In this document: one piece after another, positions 38,080-47,158 of the stretch | Numbering within the stretch: the stretch's first letter is position 1 | Layout of the letters: every line of letters begins with the position of its first letter | Assembly: GCF_003248455.1 (NCBI RefSeq) | Contig: NZ_QFNM01000014.1 | Coordinates: 14,070-78,069, forward strand | DNA length: 64,000 nucleotides | Source: Brevundimonas sp. | Lineage (GTDB): Bacteria; Pseudomonadota; Alphaproteobacteria; Caulobacterales; Caulobacteraceae | Direction of reading: 5' to 3' | Translations under genes and position numbers: made by a program | The notes under the pieces: generated by a model | Seen by the model: the letters and a program-made list of their open reading frames with translations, nothing else | What the model was told of the DNA's origin: nothing | Database searches by the model: none

Positions 38080-38811
38080 ATGACCCAGCCCCCTGTTGCG
38101 ACGCCCAATCGCGCGCCCGACGAACGGATCATCTGCGCCCTGGACGTGCCGACGCCCGCCGAGGCCGCCGCCCTGGTCGAACGTGTCCAGGACGCGGTCG
38201 GTTTCTACAAGATCGGACTCCAGCTGTTCGCGGCCGGCGGCATGGGCCTGGCGCACGACCTGAAGGCGCAGGGGCGCAAGGTCTTTCTGGACTGGAAGCT
38301 GCACGACATCGGCGCGACGGTGGAGAAGGCGACGGCCGGCCTGGCCGGGTCCGGTTGCGACCTGCTGACCGTCCACGCCCGCCCCCAGGTGATGGCGGCG
38401 GCGCGGCGCGGAGCCGAGGGGTCGAGCCTGAAGGTGCTGGGAGTCACCGTCCTGACCAGCCTGACGGCCGAGGATCTGGCCGCCGACGACCACAGCCTGC
38501 CGCCGGCCGAACTGGTGGAGTTGCGCGTGCGTCAGGCGCTGGACGCGGGGCTCGACGGCGTCGTCTCCAGCCCGCACGAGGCGGCGCGCGCCCGCGCCCT
38601 GGCCGGCGCGGCGGGGCGCGCGGACTTCCTGGTCGTGACGCCCGGCGTGCGGCCGGTCGGCGCGGCCCTGGACGACCAAGCGCGGGCCGCGACGCCGGCG
38701 GCCGCCCTTCAGGCCGGCGCGACCCATCTGGTGATCGGCCGGCCGATCACGGCGGCGGCCGATCCGCGTGCGGCGGCCCTGGGCATCGCCCAAGACATCG
38801 CCCTGATCTGA
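38080..38811 (+). CDS. pyrF: Orotidine-5'-phosphate decarboxylase
   Basis: Last step of de novo UMP synthesis. The catalytic Lys-Asp tetrad is in FLDWKLHDIGATVEKA near residue 70, IICALDVP starts the barrel, and VTPGVRP and HLVIGRPIT bind phosphate. 243 aa. Divergent from marC and not in an operon with other pyr genes here. Confidence 0.96.
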   Translation: MTQPPVATPNRAPDERIICALDVPTPAEAAALVERVQDAVGFYKIGLQLFAAGGMGLAHDLKAQGRKVFLDWKLHDIGATVEKATAGLAGSGCDLLTVHARPQVMAAARRGAEGSSLKVLGVTVLTSLTAEDLAADDHSLPPAELVELRVRQALDAGLDGVVSSPHEAARARALAGAAGRADFLVVTPGVRPVGAALDDQARAATPAAALQAGATHLVIGRPITAAADPRAAALGIAQDIALI

Positions 38812-38853
38812 CACGGACCAGGGCGACGATTCAGCCGGGGCTGCGCGGGACGC

Positions 38854-39999
38854 TCAGCCGCGTTCGCCAGGCTCCTGGGCGTAGCCGTGGCGGGGCGGCG
38901 CCTGGGGCGCCGGCGCTTCCGACGGCGGCAGGTCGCCGTAATAGCCCGAGGGCGGCGGCGGGGGCGGAGGAGGCGGCGGGGCCGTGTTCACTTCCGGCGG
39001 CGCCACATAGACCTGGGCCGGCGCGACGTTGACCGGGGCCGACTGCACATAGACCGGCGACTGATCGACATAGACCGGTCCGCCGACCTCGACCTGGGCG
39101 GGGGCGACATTGACCTGGGCCGGGGCGACCTGCACGCGCTGCGGACCGATGTTGACTGGCGCCGACTGCACATAGACCGGGGCCTGATCGACATAGACGG
39201 GCGGGCCGACATCGACCTGGGCCGGGGCCAGGTTTACCTGCGGCGGAGCCACCTGGACACGTTGCGGCCCGATGTTGACCGGCGGCGCCTGCACATAGAT
39301 GGCCGGCTGTTCGATATAGGTGGGCGGCCCCATCTCGATCTGGGGCGGGGCGATGTTCACCGGCGACGGGGCGACATAGATGCGCTGGGGCGCGACATGG
39401 ACCGGCGGGGCCTGGAGATAGGCGGGGGCCGGTTGGACGTAACGCTGCTCATAGCGCTGCTCGTAGCGGACGGGCGGGCGGCAGTCGCAATCGGCGGGAC
39501 GGCCCTGCTGATACGGACGCCAGCCGATATAGTCCCGACCGAAGCCGTAGACGGGGTAGCCGACCGGGGCGCTGACCGGCGGACGGCCGATCAGGACAGG
39601 CGGGGAAGCGATGAAGCCGCCGCCGTATCCCCCACCGTAATAGCCGTCCGAATAGCCGCCCGATCCCACATAGGTCGCGCCGCCGCCGACATAGCCGCGC
39701 TGGAAGCTGGACGAACTGGAGTAGGAACGGGCGTTGATGGCGGAATAGCCGGTCGCGCCGGCATAGGCGCCGGCGTTCGCATAGGCGTGCGATCCGCCGT
39801 TCACGTTCACATTGACGTTGTGGTTGGCGTTGTAGTTCCCGCCGCCGTAATGGCCGCCGCCCCCGCAGCCGCCGCCGCAACCACCGGCATGGCCGCCTCC
39901 ATAGCCGCCGCCGTGACCGCCGGGGCCTCCGGCCAGAGCGGGCGCCGCCGAGAGCAGCAGGGCCGCCGACGCGGCGGTGATCATCGACTGTATCGTCAC
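38854..39999 (-). CDS. Exported repeat-rich protein of unknown function
   Basis: 381 aa from a GTG start at 39999 with an agaggag RBS eight bases upstream. A signal peptide (TIQSMITAASAALLLSAAPALA) precedes a Gly/His-rich segment, a Ser/Tyr-rich segment, then about three copies of a 41-residue repeat carrying VYVDQ.PVYVQSAPVNIGP and QRVQVAPAQVNVAPAQ. It ends in a run of Pro and PQAPPRHGYAQEPG. Composition suggests a surface or cell-wall-associated extended protein. No known family recognised. Confidence 0.8.
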   Translation of the reverse strand: MTIQSMITAASAALLLSAAPALAGGPGGHGGGYGGGHAGGCGGGCGGGGHYGGGNYNANHNVNVNVNGGSHAYANAGAYAGATGYSAINARSYSSSSSFQRGYVGGGATYVGSGGYSDGYYGGGYGGGFIASPPVLIGRPPVSAPVGYPVYGFGRDYIGWRPYQQGRPADCDCRPPVRYEQRYEQRYVQPAPAYLQAPPVHVAPQRIYVAPSPVNIAPPQIEMGPPTYIEQPAIYVQAPPVNIGPQRVQVAPPQVNLAPAQVDVGPPVYVDQAPVYVQSAPVNIGPQRVQVAPAQVNVAPAQVEVGGPVYVDQSPVYVQSAPVNVAPAQVYVAPPEVNTAPPPPPPPPPPSGYYGDLPPSEAPAPQAPPRHGYAQEPGERG

Positions 40000-40082
40000 G
40001 GGACAGACTCCTCTGAGTTGTCCCGACACTGGCAAGACCGGCGCCTGTTTCTTAAGCGACGGTTAACGTCCGAGACGCCGCG

Positions 40083-40340
40083 TCAGAAATCGACGGCGAT
40101 GCCCTTCTTCTCCCAATCGCCGAACCGGGTCGGTTCCGGGCCTGTCGGGCCGCCGTGCTCGGGGTCGGCATTCGCCGCCTTGGCCTGGGCGCGCCGATCG
40201 GCCGCCTCCTGCAGGGCGCGCCGGGCGATCTCGCTCAGCGGACGTTCGGGCGTGGCGTGGGGGACATCCGCATTGAAGGGAGGGCTTTCGGCCGCCGTGC
40301 GGCGGTCGCCGTCCGGCGCGGGGGTGGGATGTTCGGTCAC
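40083..40340 (-). CDS. DUF1674 family protein (succinate dehydrogenase assembly factor 4-like)
   Basis: 85-aa protein ending GPTGPEPTRFGDWEKKGIAVDF, in which the GPEPTRxGDWExKGxxxDF pattern defines DUF1674, related to mitochondrial SDHAF4 that helps flavinylated SdhA assemble. The start is GTG at 40340 with gggag eight bases upstream; the frame is open further but without an RBS. The N-terminal half is disordered and Pro/Ala-rich. Divergent from htpX. Confidence 0.85.
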   Translation of the reverse strand: MTEHPTPAPDGDRRTAAESPPFNADVPHATPERPLSEIARRALQEAADRRAQAKAANADPEHGGPTGPEPTRFGDWEKKGIAVDF

Positions 40341-40434
40341 AGGGCGGCTCCCTTGAGGCTTCGTGCGCCTTTCCTCAAATAGACGATCAGACCCGTGACG
40401 CCAGACGCTGCGGCCGGATCGGGCAGGAACCGCG

Positions 40435-41406
40435 ATGAACCATCTGAAGACCTTCGTCCTGCTGGCCGCGATGACCGCCCTGTTCATGGGCGTCGGTTAT
40501 CTGATCGGCGGCGCGACCGGCATGGCAATCGCCCTGCTGTTCGCGGGCGCGATGAATCTGTTCAGCTACTGGAACGCCGACAAGATCGTGCTGAAGATGT
40601 ACCGCGCCCAGCCGGTCGACGAACAGCATCCCAACGCCGTAGTTCGGAACTATGTCGCCGACGTGCGCCAGATGGCGCGCGACGCCGGCCTGCCCCAACC
40701 CCGGGTCGCCATCATTCCCAATGACCAGCCAAACGCCTTCGCCACCGGCCGCAACCCCCAGAACGCCGCCGTCTGCGCCACCACCGGCCTCCTGGACATG
40801 CTGACGCGCGAGGAGGTGCGCGGAGTGATGGCGCACGAGTTGGCCCATGTGAAGAACCGCGACACCCTGATCATGACGGTGACGGCGACCATCGCGGGGG
40901 CCATCGCCGCCCTGGCCAACTTCGCGATGTTCTTCGGCGGCGGCCAGGATCGTGAACGGCCGGGCGGGATCATCGGAACCCTTGCCCTGATGCTGTTGGC
41001 GCCGATGGCGGCGGGTCTGGTGCAGATGGCCATCAGCCGGGGCCGCGAATACGAGGCCGACCGCGTCGGCGCCGAGATCGCCCGCGATCCCCAGGCCCTG
41101 GCCAGCGCCCTGCAGAAGATCGAGGCCTACGCCAAGCGGATCCACAATCCGACGGCCGAGCGCAATCCGGCCTCGGGGCAACTGTTCATCATCAATCCGC
41201 TGGCGGGACGCGGTGCGGACAATCTGTTCTCGACCCATCCCGCGACGGGCAATCGGGTGCGGGCGCTGATGGAGCTGGGCGCCCGGATGGGAATGCAGCC
41301 CCGGCCGCAAACGCCAGGCATGACCCAGCCGCGTCCCGCCGCCGGCTTCGCCGCGACCACGGGCGTCCCCGCCACCCCGGCCGAGCCGCGCGGCCCCTGG
41401 GGATAG
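40435..41406 (+). CDS. htpX: Zinc metalloprotease HtpX
   Basis: M48 membrane protease that degrades misfolded inner-membrane proteins. Two N-terminal helices (residues 5-38), zinc motif HELAH with His134, Glu135 and His138, further helices ([20 protein letters not shown] and [20 protein letters not shown]), and the third ligand region REYEADRVG. The C-terminus has a Pro/Ala-rich extension of about 45 residues. 323 aa. Confidence 0.95.
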   Translation: MNHLKTFVLLAAMTALFMGVGYLIGGATGMAIALLFAGAMNLFSYWNADKIVLKMYRAQPVDEQHPNAVVRNYVADVRQMARDAGLPQPRVAIIPNDQPNAFATGRNPQNAAVCATTGLLDMLTREEVRGVMAHELAHVKNRDTLIMTVTATIAGAIAALANFAMFFGGGQDRERPGGIIGTLALMLLAPMAAGLVQMAISRGREYEADRVGAEIARDPQALASALQKIEAYAKRIHNPTAERNPASGQLFIINPLAGRGADNLFSTHPATGNRVRALMELGARMGMQPRPQTPGMTQPRPAAGFAATTGVPATPAEPRGPWG

Positions 41407-41537
41407 CGGCCCCTGGGGGATAGCTGTCGCGCAAAGACGGGTGAGGCCGATCGCCGCGCCGGAAAAGCGTTGCTCGGGGTTTGCACTCGGGTCCCGGATC
41501 GCATCAGATGCGCCCCTGTTCAGCTTCAGGGGATATC

Positions 41538-43142
41538 ATGTCGCGTCTGCTCGCCTTCGTCTGCGCCTCCGCGCTTCTCGCCACGTCCGTCGCCGCCCAG
41601 TCGGTGGACCGCGTCGCCGTCAACGGCATCATCGACCAGGGGCTGAACCACAGCCAGGTGATGCAGACCGCCGCCTATCTGACCGATAGGATCGGCGGAC
41701 GCATGACCAATTCGCCACAGATGCGCGAGGCCGAACGCTGGGCGCAGCAGCGGTTCCGAGACTATGGCCTGTCCAATGTGCGGGCCGAGGGTTTCGAGTT
41801 CGGACGGGGCTGGTCCATCGTCCGCTCCAGCGCTCGGATGACCGCGCCGCGTCCCCTGGACCTGCGCGCTATTCCCGTGGCCTGGACGCCCGGCACCGAT
41901 GGACCGATCAGCGCGGGCGTCATCGTGGCGCCCCTGTCCAAGGTCGAGGATTTCGACAAATGGCGCGGCAAGCTGGCGGGCAGGATCGTCATGATCTCCC
42001 AGCCGGGCGCGGGGTCGGAGCCGACCGAGCCGGCCTTCCGCCGCTGGACCAGCGCCGAACTGGCCGAACGCAACACCTATAACCAGCCGCAATATTCGCC
42101 CGCCGCCATCCGCAAGTCGCTGGAGACGGCCGACTTCGCCGCCAAGCTGGACGCCTTCCTGGTCGAACAGGGCGCCCTGGCCTGGGTGCGCATCTCGCAA
42201 CGCGACGGCGGCCTGCTGCACGGCACGGGCTACACCTATCAGGTCGGCGCCACCCCCAGGCTGGCGGGGATGGAGCTGGCGGCCGAGGACTATCGCCGTC
42301 TGGCGCGCCTGGCCCTGACCGACGCGCCGCCGACGCTGGAGCTGAACAGCGAGGTTCGGTTCCACGACGAGGACGTCAACGCCTACAATATCCTGGCCGA
42401 CATTCCCGGCACGGCGCGCGGGACCGAATACGTCATGGCCGGCGCTCACCTGGACAGCTGGGTCGCAGCCGACGGGGCGGTGGACAATGCGGCCGGCAGC
42501 GCCGTGGTCTTGGAGGCGGCGCGCATCCTCAAGACCCTGAACGTGCAACCCAAGCGCACCATCCGTTTCGCGCTGTGGAACGGCGAGGAGCAGGGCATTC
42601 TGGGCTCGCTGGCCTATGTGGACCGGCACCTGGCGACGCGCGCGCCGTCGAACGACCCGGCGCTGGCGAACCTTCCGAACAACCGCACCTGGCGCAGCCG
42701 CTGGCCCATCGAGCCGCGCGCCGGCTATCGCGACCTGGTCGCCTATTTCAACCTGGACAACGGCTCGGGCAAGATCCGGGGCATCAACGCCGAGGGCAAT
42801 GTCGCCGCCGCCCCGATCTTCCAGGAATGGCTGGCGCCGTTCGCCAGCATGGGGGCGACCACCGTCTCGCTGCGCAATTCGGGCGGCACCGACCATGTCT
42901 ATATGCAGACCGTCGGCGTGCCGGGATATCAGTTCATCCAGGACCCGCTCGACTATTCCAGCCGCCTGCACCACACCAGCATCGACAGCTACGACCACCT
43001 GAAGGCCGACGACCTGCGTCAGGCCGCCGTCATCCTGGCCAGCTTCCTGCTGAACGCCGCCAACCGCGACGAGCCCCTGCCCCGGATGCCGCTGCCGACC
43101 GAGCCCACGCCCAGCGACCCGTTCGAATATCCAGCCGACTGA
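41538..43142 (+). CDS. Exported M28-family metallopeptidase
   Basis: 534-aa secreted zinc peptidase related to carboxypeptidase Q-type enzymes. Signal peptide MSRLLAFVCASALLATSVAA, PA-like domain, then zinc-site motifs GAHLDSW, DNAAGSAVVLEAAR, WNGEEQGILGS, NLDNGSG and SGGTDHVYM. The ATG at 41538 has caggggat upstream. It is only distantly like the M28 enzyme at 32753. It is the last clearly core gene before the accessory region. Confidence 0.92.
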   Translation: MSRLLAFVCASALLATSVAAQSVDRVAVNGIIDQGLNHSQVMQTAAYLTDRIGGRMTNSPQMREAERWAQQRFRDYGLSNVRAEGFEFGRGWSIVRSSARMTAPRPLDLRAIPVAWTPGTDGPISAGVIVAPLSKVEDFDKWRGKLAGRIVMISQPGAGSEPTEPAFRRWTSAELAERNTYNQPQYSPAAIRKSLETADFAAKLDAFLVEQGALAWVRISQRDGGLLHGTGYTYQVGATPRLAGMELAAEDYRRLARLALTDAPPTLELNSEVRFHDEDVNAYNILADIPGTARGTEYVMAGAHLDSWVAADGAVDNAAGSAVVLEAARILKTLNVQPKRTIRFALWNGEEQGILGSLAYVDRHLATRAPSNDPALANLPNNRTWRSRWPIEPRAGYRDLVAYFNLDNGSGKIRGINAEGNVAAAPIFQEWLAPFASMGATTVSLRNSGGTDHVYMQTVGVPGYQFIQDPLDYSSRLHHTSIDSYDHLKADDLRQAAVILASFLLNAANRDEPLPRMPLPTEPTPSDPFEYPAD

Positions 43143-43153
43143 ATTAGCGCCTG

Positions 43154-43300
43154 CCTCTCCCATTGGGAGAGGGTTTGAGCGTCCGAGACCCGTCAGGCGC
43201 TCGGCCTCGCGAAAGGGTGAGGGTCGGACGGTGCGCCTTGCCCGAAAACCGACCCTCATCGGCCCCGGCTCCGCCGGGCCACCTTCTCCCATCGGGAGAA
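43154..43300. repeat. Palindromic intergenic repeat element
   Basis: Composite inverted repeat after the M28 gene. cctctcccattgggagagg (43154-43172) and ttctcccatcgggagaa (43284-43300) are each palindromic and bracket an inner inverted pair tgagggtcgg (43218-43227) / ccgaccctca (43249-43258). No ORF. It looks like a REP/MITE-type element. The rest of 43143-43541 is AT-richer and holds the mucR-like promoter region; nothing else is seen there. Confidence 0.75.
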
Positions 43301-43541
43301 AGACAGGCATCTTTCGTCCGTATAAACTATTGTAAATTAGCACGATTTCTTCACGCAGAAATGCCGTGCAGAAGTCGTGTAGATTATTCTGCACGTCAGT
43401 CCAGAAAGATGGCCTGAATCGATGGCGGCGTCCAATGAGTTGGACCCGCATTATCTAGTCCACGGGTGGTGTCTGACCCGCTTTGCAAGGCGTCAGAGAT
43501 CGTCCTAATCAGCGTCTACTCCTCGATACAAAGGTCCGACC

Positions 43542-44030
43542 ATGTCTGATGACACCTATTCCGTCGCGTCCGATGCGCGGGACGGCACGATCGAACTGGT
43601 TAGCGCCTATGTCTCGAACACCAACACGCACCTGACGGCGGAACAGTTTCAGGCCCTGATCCGCGAAACCTTCGCTACGCTTTCGAGCCTCGACGTTTCG
43701 ACTACCGAGGCCGAGCCGGAAACGGCGACGCCAGATCGTAAATCCAGGGCGGAGATCAGGAAGTCGATCGGCCACACAGCCTTGATCAGCTTCGAAGATG
43801 GCAAGCCCTACAAGAGCCTCAAGCGCCACCTTGGCACACGCGGCCTGACGCCCGACGACTACCGCGCCAAATGGGGTCTGCCGTCCGATTACCCCATGGT
43901 CCATCCGGCCTATAGCGCCCAGCGGTCCGAACTGGCCCGCGCCATTGGTCTGGGATCAAAGGGTCGTCAGGCGAAAGCCGTCGCCAAACCTGCGCCCAAG
44001 ACGCGCAAACTCCGTCAACCCAAGGCGTGA
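43542..44030 (+). CDS. MucR/Ros family transcriptional regulator
   Basis: 162-aa regulator. The MucR core lies in the C-terminal half with SFEDGKPYKSLKRHL and LTPDDYRAKWGLPSDYPMV. Most Ros/MucR proteins have Cys in this finger (CxEDGK); here Cys is replaced by Ser/Phe, so zinc binding by the classic C2H2 site is unlikely. A basic tail (KPAPKTRKLRQPKA) follows. Whether it belongs to the mobile region or the core is unclear. Confidence 0.9.
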   Translation: MSDDTYSVASDARDGTIELVSAYVSNTNTHLTAEQFQALIRETFATLSSLDVSTTEAEPETATPDRKSRAEIRKSIGHTALISFEDGKPYKSLKRHLGTRGLTPDDYRAKWGLPSDYPMVHPAYSAQRSELARAIGLGSKGRQAKAVAKPAPKTRKLRQPKA

Positions 44031-44072
44031 TGACAAGGGCCGACGTGTGCGCCCCGTGAACGTCCAGCCCGC

Positions 44073-44381
44073 CTAGAATAGCGACAACTGCTTGTTCGCC
44101 TGATCGAAGGCCTTCCATTCCGGCGACCGGGACTCGTGATCCAGCCACGCCTCCACGAAGGCTTCCGCGCTGTCGTAACCGTCCATCACCGCTTTCGGCG
44201 TGAAGTGTGACCTGTACCCTGTCTCGGTGATCGGCAACGGCGCCCGCTCGGGTGACACGCTCACCACTTCCAGATGAGCCATATGGGTTCGGTCGTCATA
44301 GACCAGATAGTCGGCGTTCCACCGGATTTCGATCTCGATGCCGTTCCAGCGTGTCCGAGTTATTGAGTAGTCATTCTTCAT
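44073..44381 (-). CDS. Conserved hypothetical protein (accessory)
   Basis: 102-aa soluble protein starting MKNDYSITRTRWNGIEIEIRW at an ATG (44381) with an aggcgg RBS. It contains HLEVVSVSPERAPLPITETGYRSHF and a C-terminal EAFVEAWLDHESRSPEW helix. The open frame upstream to 44858 has no coding look. No known domain recognised; its position next to a serine recombinase suggests it travels with the mobile element. Confidence 0.7.
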   Translation of the reverse strand: MKNDYSITRTRWNGIEIEIRWNADYLVYDDRTHMAHLEVVSVSPERAPLPITETGYRSHFTPKAVMDGYDSAEAFVEAWLDHESRSPEWKAFDQANKQLSLF

Positions 44382-44549
44382 ATCCGCCTCTGGGGTTTGG
44401 GTTCGTACTGAACCCTTGCCCGTCGGCGAGACTGGGGGAGCAAACGGAGCGGGAGGCTTCGCGAGGACCCGGCTGCAACGAGCACCGCGAGAGAAGCTGG
44501 GCGGATGCCTCTCCGGAGTGCGCAGGGGGCAACGCCCCAAGCCTCTTGC

Positions 44550-44603
44550 GATAGGGATTGTCACCCGAATGGGACGAGATCGCCGGCGCAGCCGGAAGCT
44601 CGG
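44550..44603 (+). repeat. Imperfect direct repeat, copy 1
   Basis: gatagggattgtcacccgaa and onward through gatcgcc and gctcgg, roughly 80 percent alike to 44710-44762, same orientation, about 160 nt apart. Confidence 0.65.
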
Positions 44604-44709
44604 GGCACAGCCTAAAGCCCGCCGCACACGGCGCGGATCGCCCGTTGAGATAACAACCCCATTACGGCGCCTGGTCGGCTTCACGACCTCCGTTCCGTAG
44701 GCCGCTAGG

Positions 44710-44762
44710 GATAGGGCTAGAACCCGAATGGAATATGATCGCCAGCGCGGCCGGAGGCTCGG
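44710..44762 (+). repeat. Imperfect direct repeat, copy 2
   Basis: gatagggctagaacccgaat and onward through gatcgcc and gctcgg; matches copy 1 at 44550-44603. Lies about 80 nt before the recombinase start. Confidence 0.65.
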
Positions 44763-44842
44763 CCGCCCGCGTTGCATGCTTTGACAAGCAAAGGTCGGAC
44801 GAGTGCTGATGTCCCAAGTCATAGATGACGCGGGAGATGAAA

Positions 44843-46312
44843 ATGCAGGTTTCGCCAATTAGAGCGGCGCAGTACGTGCGTATGTCGACAGAGCGACAGG
44901 AATACTCGCCGACATTCCAGAAGGCGACCAATGAAGCCTTTGCGGTCGAGCATGGGATGCAGATCGTTCGGACTTACGAAGACGCCGCCGTTAGCGGGGT
45001 CTCTCTCCGGAAGCGAGACGGTCTAAAAGCCCTTTTGGCCGACGTGCTTTCAGGGGACAGCGGGTTCACCTGCGTCCTTGTTTACGACGTCAGCCGATGG
45101 GGCCGGTTCCAAAATTCCGACCAGGCCGCCTACTACGAGTTCATGTGCGTTCAGGCGGGCGTACCTGTCCTCTATTGCGCTGACGGCTTTAAAAACGACG
45201 GCAGTCCTATGTCGCAACTGATGAAGCATATCAAACGGACCATGGCGGGACAGTACAGCCATGACCTTTCCGAGAAGGTGACACGCGCTCAGCGTGGACT
45301 ATTGGCCCAAGGATTCTGGACCGGAGGGCGGGCTCCGCTCGGCTTGCGGCGGATATTCACGCGCAGTGATGGCACGATGCTCGCCGCACCATCGGGTTCG
45401 TTCGTCCGTAAACAGCAAGGTGTGCGAACCAAGCTCATCCTGGGCCCGGACGCCGAGGTGGAGTTCGTGCGTCGAATATTCGCGCTCTATCTTCGTCCGA
45501 AGGCGACCACTGTGAGCGTCGCGCGAAAACTGACGGCAGATCCGGGCGTGAATGCTGAGTGGGGTGATTGGTCAGCCAGACGAGTGCGGTACATCCTCGA
45601 TAACCAAGCCTACATCGGCAAACTCATCGGCGGACGTTACTCCAGACCAGTCGGCGTCAAGTCTGGGGGTGCCCTGCCTCGCGCCGACTGGATCGTCGTG
45701 GATGACGGCGTTCCCCCGATCGTGACAAAGGATGTCTTCGAGGCCGCACAACGAAAGCGCCAGCGCAACCGAACTCCTGTCGCTTTTAAAGCCGCGCTCG
45801 CCGATCTGCGGCGCGTTGGCACCGACCATGGCTACATCAGTCAGGGCCTCATTCGACGCTTCGGCCGATGGAGCCCCGGCGTTTACTACCGGCAAGTCGG
45901 CCCTATGCCGGTCATTCGCGATCTACTGAACCTGCCTGTGCCGGCCAAGTTCGCGAACCATCACCTTTTTAAGGGCGACATGAACCGTCACGGCCGAGGC
46001 AAGCCGAGATATTCGATGGACGATTTGCACCAGCACCTGAAACGGGCCTTTGCCGAGCATGGCAGCCTGTCGCGTGAGATACTGGACGCTTACGGTACGC
46101 CCAGCACCTACACGATCTACCGTCGCTACGGCTCAATGGCCGCCGCGTATCTGGCCGCTGGTTATCAGCCGAGCGGGCTTCAACTCCAGAAAATGGCGGA
46201 GCATCACTCCTCGCAAATCCTGACCGTCCGCGCGAGGCGAGCCAGTGCGGTAGCAAATGCCGCCTCCGCAGCGTCCGGGGCTATCCCAAGATGCGATCCG
46301 ATCTCGCCGTAG
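44843..46312 (+). CDS. Large serine recombinase (resolvase/invertase family)
   Basis: Site-specific recombinase likely to integrate or excise the element. The N-terminal resolvase domain has catalytic Ser in [11 protein letters not shown], with [20 protein letters not shown] and the long helix [13 protein letters not shown]; a Recombinase domain follows (APLGLRRIF through [23 protein letters not shown]). The start at 44843 fits gggag six bases upstream; ATGs at 44837 and 44825 are in frame. The C-terminal 150 residues lack a clear zinc ribbon, unlike phage integrases, and the last 36 codons overlap an antisense gene. Confidence 0.9.
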   Translation: MQVSPIRAAQYVRMSTERQEYSPTFQKATNEAFAVEHGMQIVRTYEDAAVSGVSLRKRDGLKALLADVLSGDSGFTCVLVYDVSRWGRFQNSDQAAYYEFMCVQAGVPVLYCADGFKNDGSPMSQLMKHIKRTMAGQYSHDLSEKVTRAQRGLLAQGFWTGGRAPLGLRRIFTRSDGTMLAAPSGSFVRKQQGVRTKLILGPDAEVEFVRRIFALYLRPKATTVSVARKLTADPGVNAEWGDWSARRVRYILDNQAYIGKLIGGRYSRPVGVKSGGALPRADWIVVDDGVPPIVTKDVFEAAQRKRQRNRTPVAFKAALADLRRVGTDHGYISQGLIRRFGRWSPGVYYRQVGPMPVIRDLLNLPVPAKFANHHLFKGDMNRHGRGKPRYSMDDLHQHLKRAFAEHGSLSREILDAYGTPSTYTIYRRYGSMAAAYLAAGYQPSGLQLQKMAEHHSSQILTVRARRASAVANAASAASGAIPRCDPISP

Positions 46313-46443
46313 GTAAGCCCCCCGAAACGATGGAGAACGAACACGTCGCGAAGGTTGGTAGGCAGTCGCAGGATCGCCGCCTTAAGGACATCCGCAGAGC
46401 TTCTTGCACGTCGGCGTTTTGGCCGGGACTTTGGCGTTGTCAT
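46204..46443 (-). CDS. Sigma-70 region 4-like DNA-binding protein
   Basis: 79-aa protein with a basic N-terminus ([16 protein letters not shown]) and a region 4 helix-turn-helix ([41 protein letters not shown], read in pieces) but no region 2. A ggagg RBS precedes its ATG at 46443. Its last 109 bases are antisense to the recombinase 3' end. Stand-alone region 4 proteins of this type occur in alphaproteobacterial mobile elements; role unproven. Confidence 0.75.
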   Translation of the reverse strand: MTTPKSRPKRRRARSSADVLKAAILRLPTNLRDVFVLHRFGGLTYGEIGSHLGIAPDAAEAAFATALARLARTVRICEE

Positions 46444-46511
46444 CCGCTCGTCCTCCAGTCGATTCCGATGATGGCTCGATCATTAGCAGCACGTAGTCGA
46501 TCGCCTTCCGG

Positions 46512-47057
46512 CTAGGCGTTCAAAAAGTTCATGGAAGTCCCTTGGGAAATCGCAATGAGGTCCATCCGCGATCTCGTGATCATTGCGTGGGCCTCCGGAT
46601 GGTCCTCGGGCCAGATCAGACGCTCAACGACTGCCAGCCGCGCAACGATCGCCTCCAAGGTCGCCGCGCTGGAATCAGGGATCGCCTCTAGGAGACGCTC
46701 ACGCTTGTCGAATAGCGTGGTCAAGATGCCGTCGATGTCGCGAAGCTCTTTGGACCATGGCAAAGCCTGCTGTTCAGTCGGCGTGAGGCTGCACCACGAA
46801 TGCTCCCGGATCAGCCAGCCTTCCAGTTTCGCCCAACGGGTCTGGAGACGCTCTATCTGGGCATCGACGGCCAGCCAGTTTCTGCACCGCCGCGTCGCTA
46901 CGTCCGAAGCGGCATCGGCGGCGGGAAGCAGGGCAGCGGAAGCGGCAGCCGGATTGGCCGCCCCAAACGCAACGGCCGATGTGCCGGCGATGAGCGCGCG
47001 CCTGGAAAGTGCAGGCAGGCGCGCGTCCTCGATGCCCGTCTTTCGACGCGAGCCCAT
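46512..47057 (-). CDS. Tat-signal hypothetical protein
   Basis: 181 aa with a twin-arginine-like leader (ALSRRALIAGTSAVAFGAANPAAASA, in parts) followed by a mostly helical domain (VDAQIERLQTRWAKLEGW, LRDIDGILTTLFDKRERLLEAI). An agaagg RBS precedes the ATG. No family recognised. Export by Tat is inferred; the soluble part has two Trp/Leu-rich coiled-coil-like helices. Lies between the sigma-like gene and an XRE regulator. Confidence 0.68.
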   Translation of the reverse strand: MGSRRKTGIEDARLPALSRRALIAGTSAVAFGAANPAAASAALLPAADAASDVATRRCRNWLAVDAQIERLQTRWAKLEGWLIREHSWCSLTPTEQQALPWSKELRDIDGILTTLFDKRERLLEAIPDSSAATLEAIVARLAVVERLIWPEDHPEAHAMITRSRMDLIAISQGTSMNFLNA

Positions 47058-47158
47058 GACTGAAGCCTTCTAATCACCTATGATTATTTTATAATCGCCG
47101 AAGGCAAGTACCGCGTCAATATAAAATAGTCTTTCATGATAATAAAATCATCATTGCT
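47058..47158. promoter_or_regulatory. AT-rich divergent control region with partial inverted repeats
   Basis: Strikingly AT-rich against its surroundings. tgattattttataatc (near 47082-47097) and tgataataaaatcatca (near 47137-47153) are related half-palindromes flanking the promoters of the Tat-signal gene and the XRE gene. A likely operator for the small XRE protein. Confidence 0.55.

Larger units (their letters stand above)
44382..44842. other. Noncoding region before the serine recombinase
   Basis: About 460 bases with no convincing gene. It contains the imperfect direct repeats described separately. Candidate place for a recombination site, as serine recombinases usually act next to their own gene. 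Confidence 0.45.

Noticed and set aside
44550..44762. CRISPR array
   Set aside because: Only two imperfect copies about 160 nt apart; no regular repeat-spacer pattern and no cas genes.
44382..44858. N-terminal extension of the 102-aa hypothetical protein
   Set aside because: The extra 159 codons look random and cover the repeats; an RBS supports the start at 44381.
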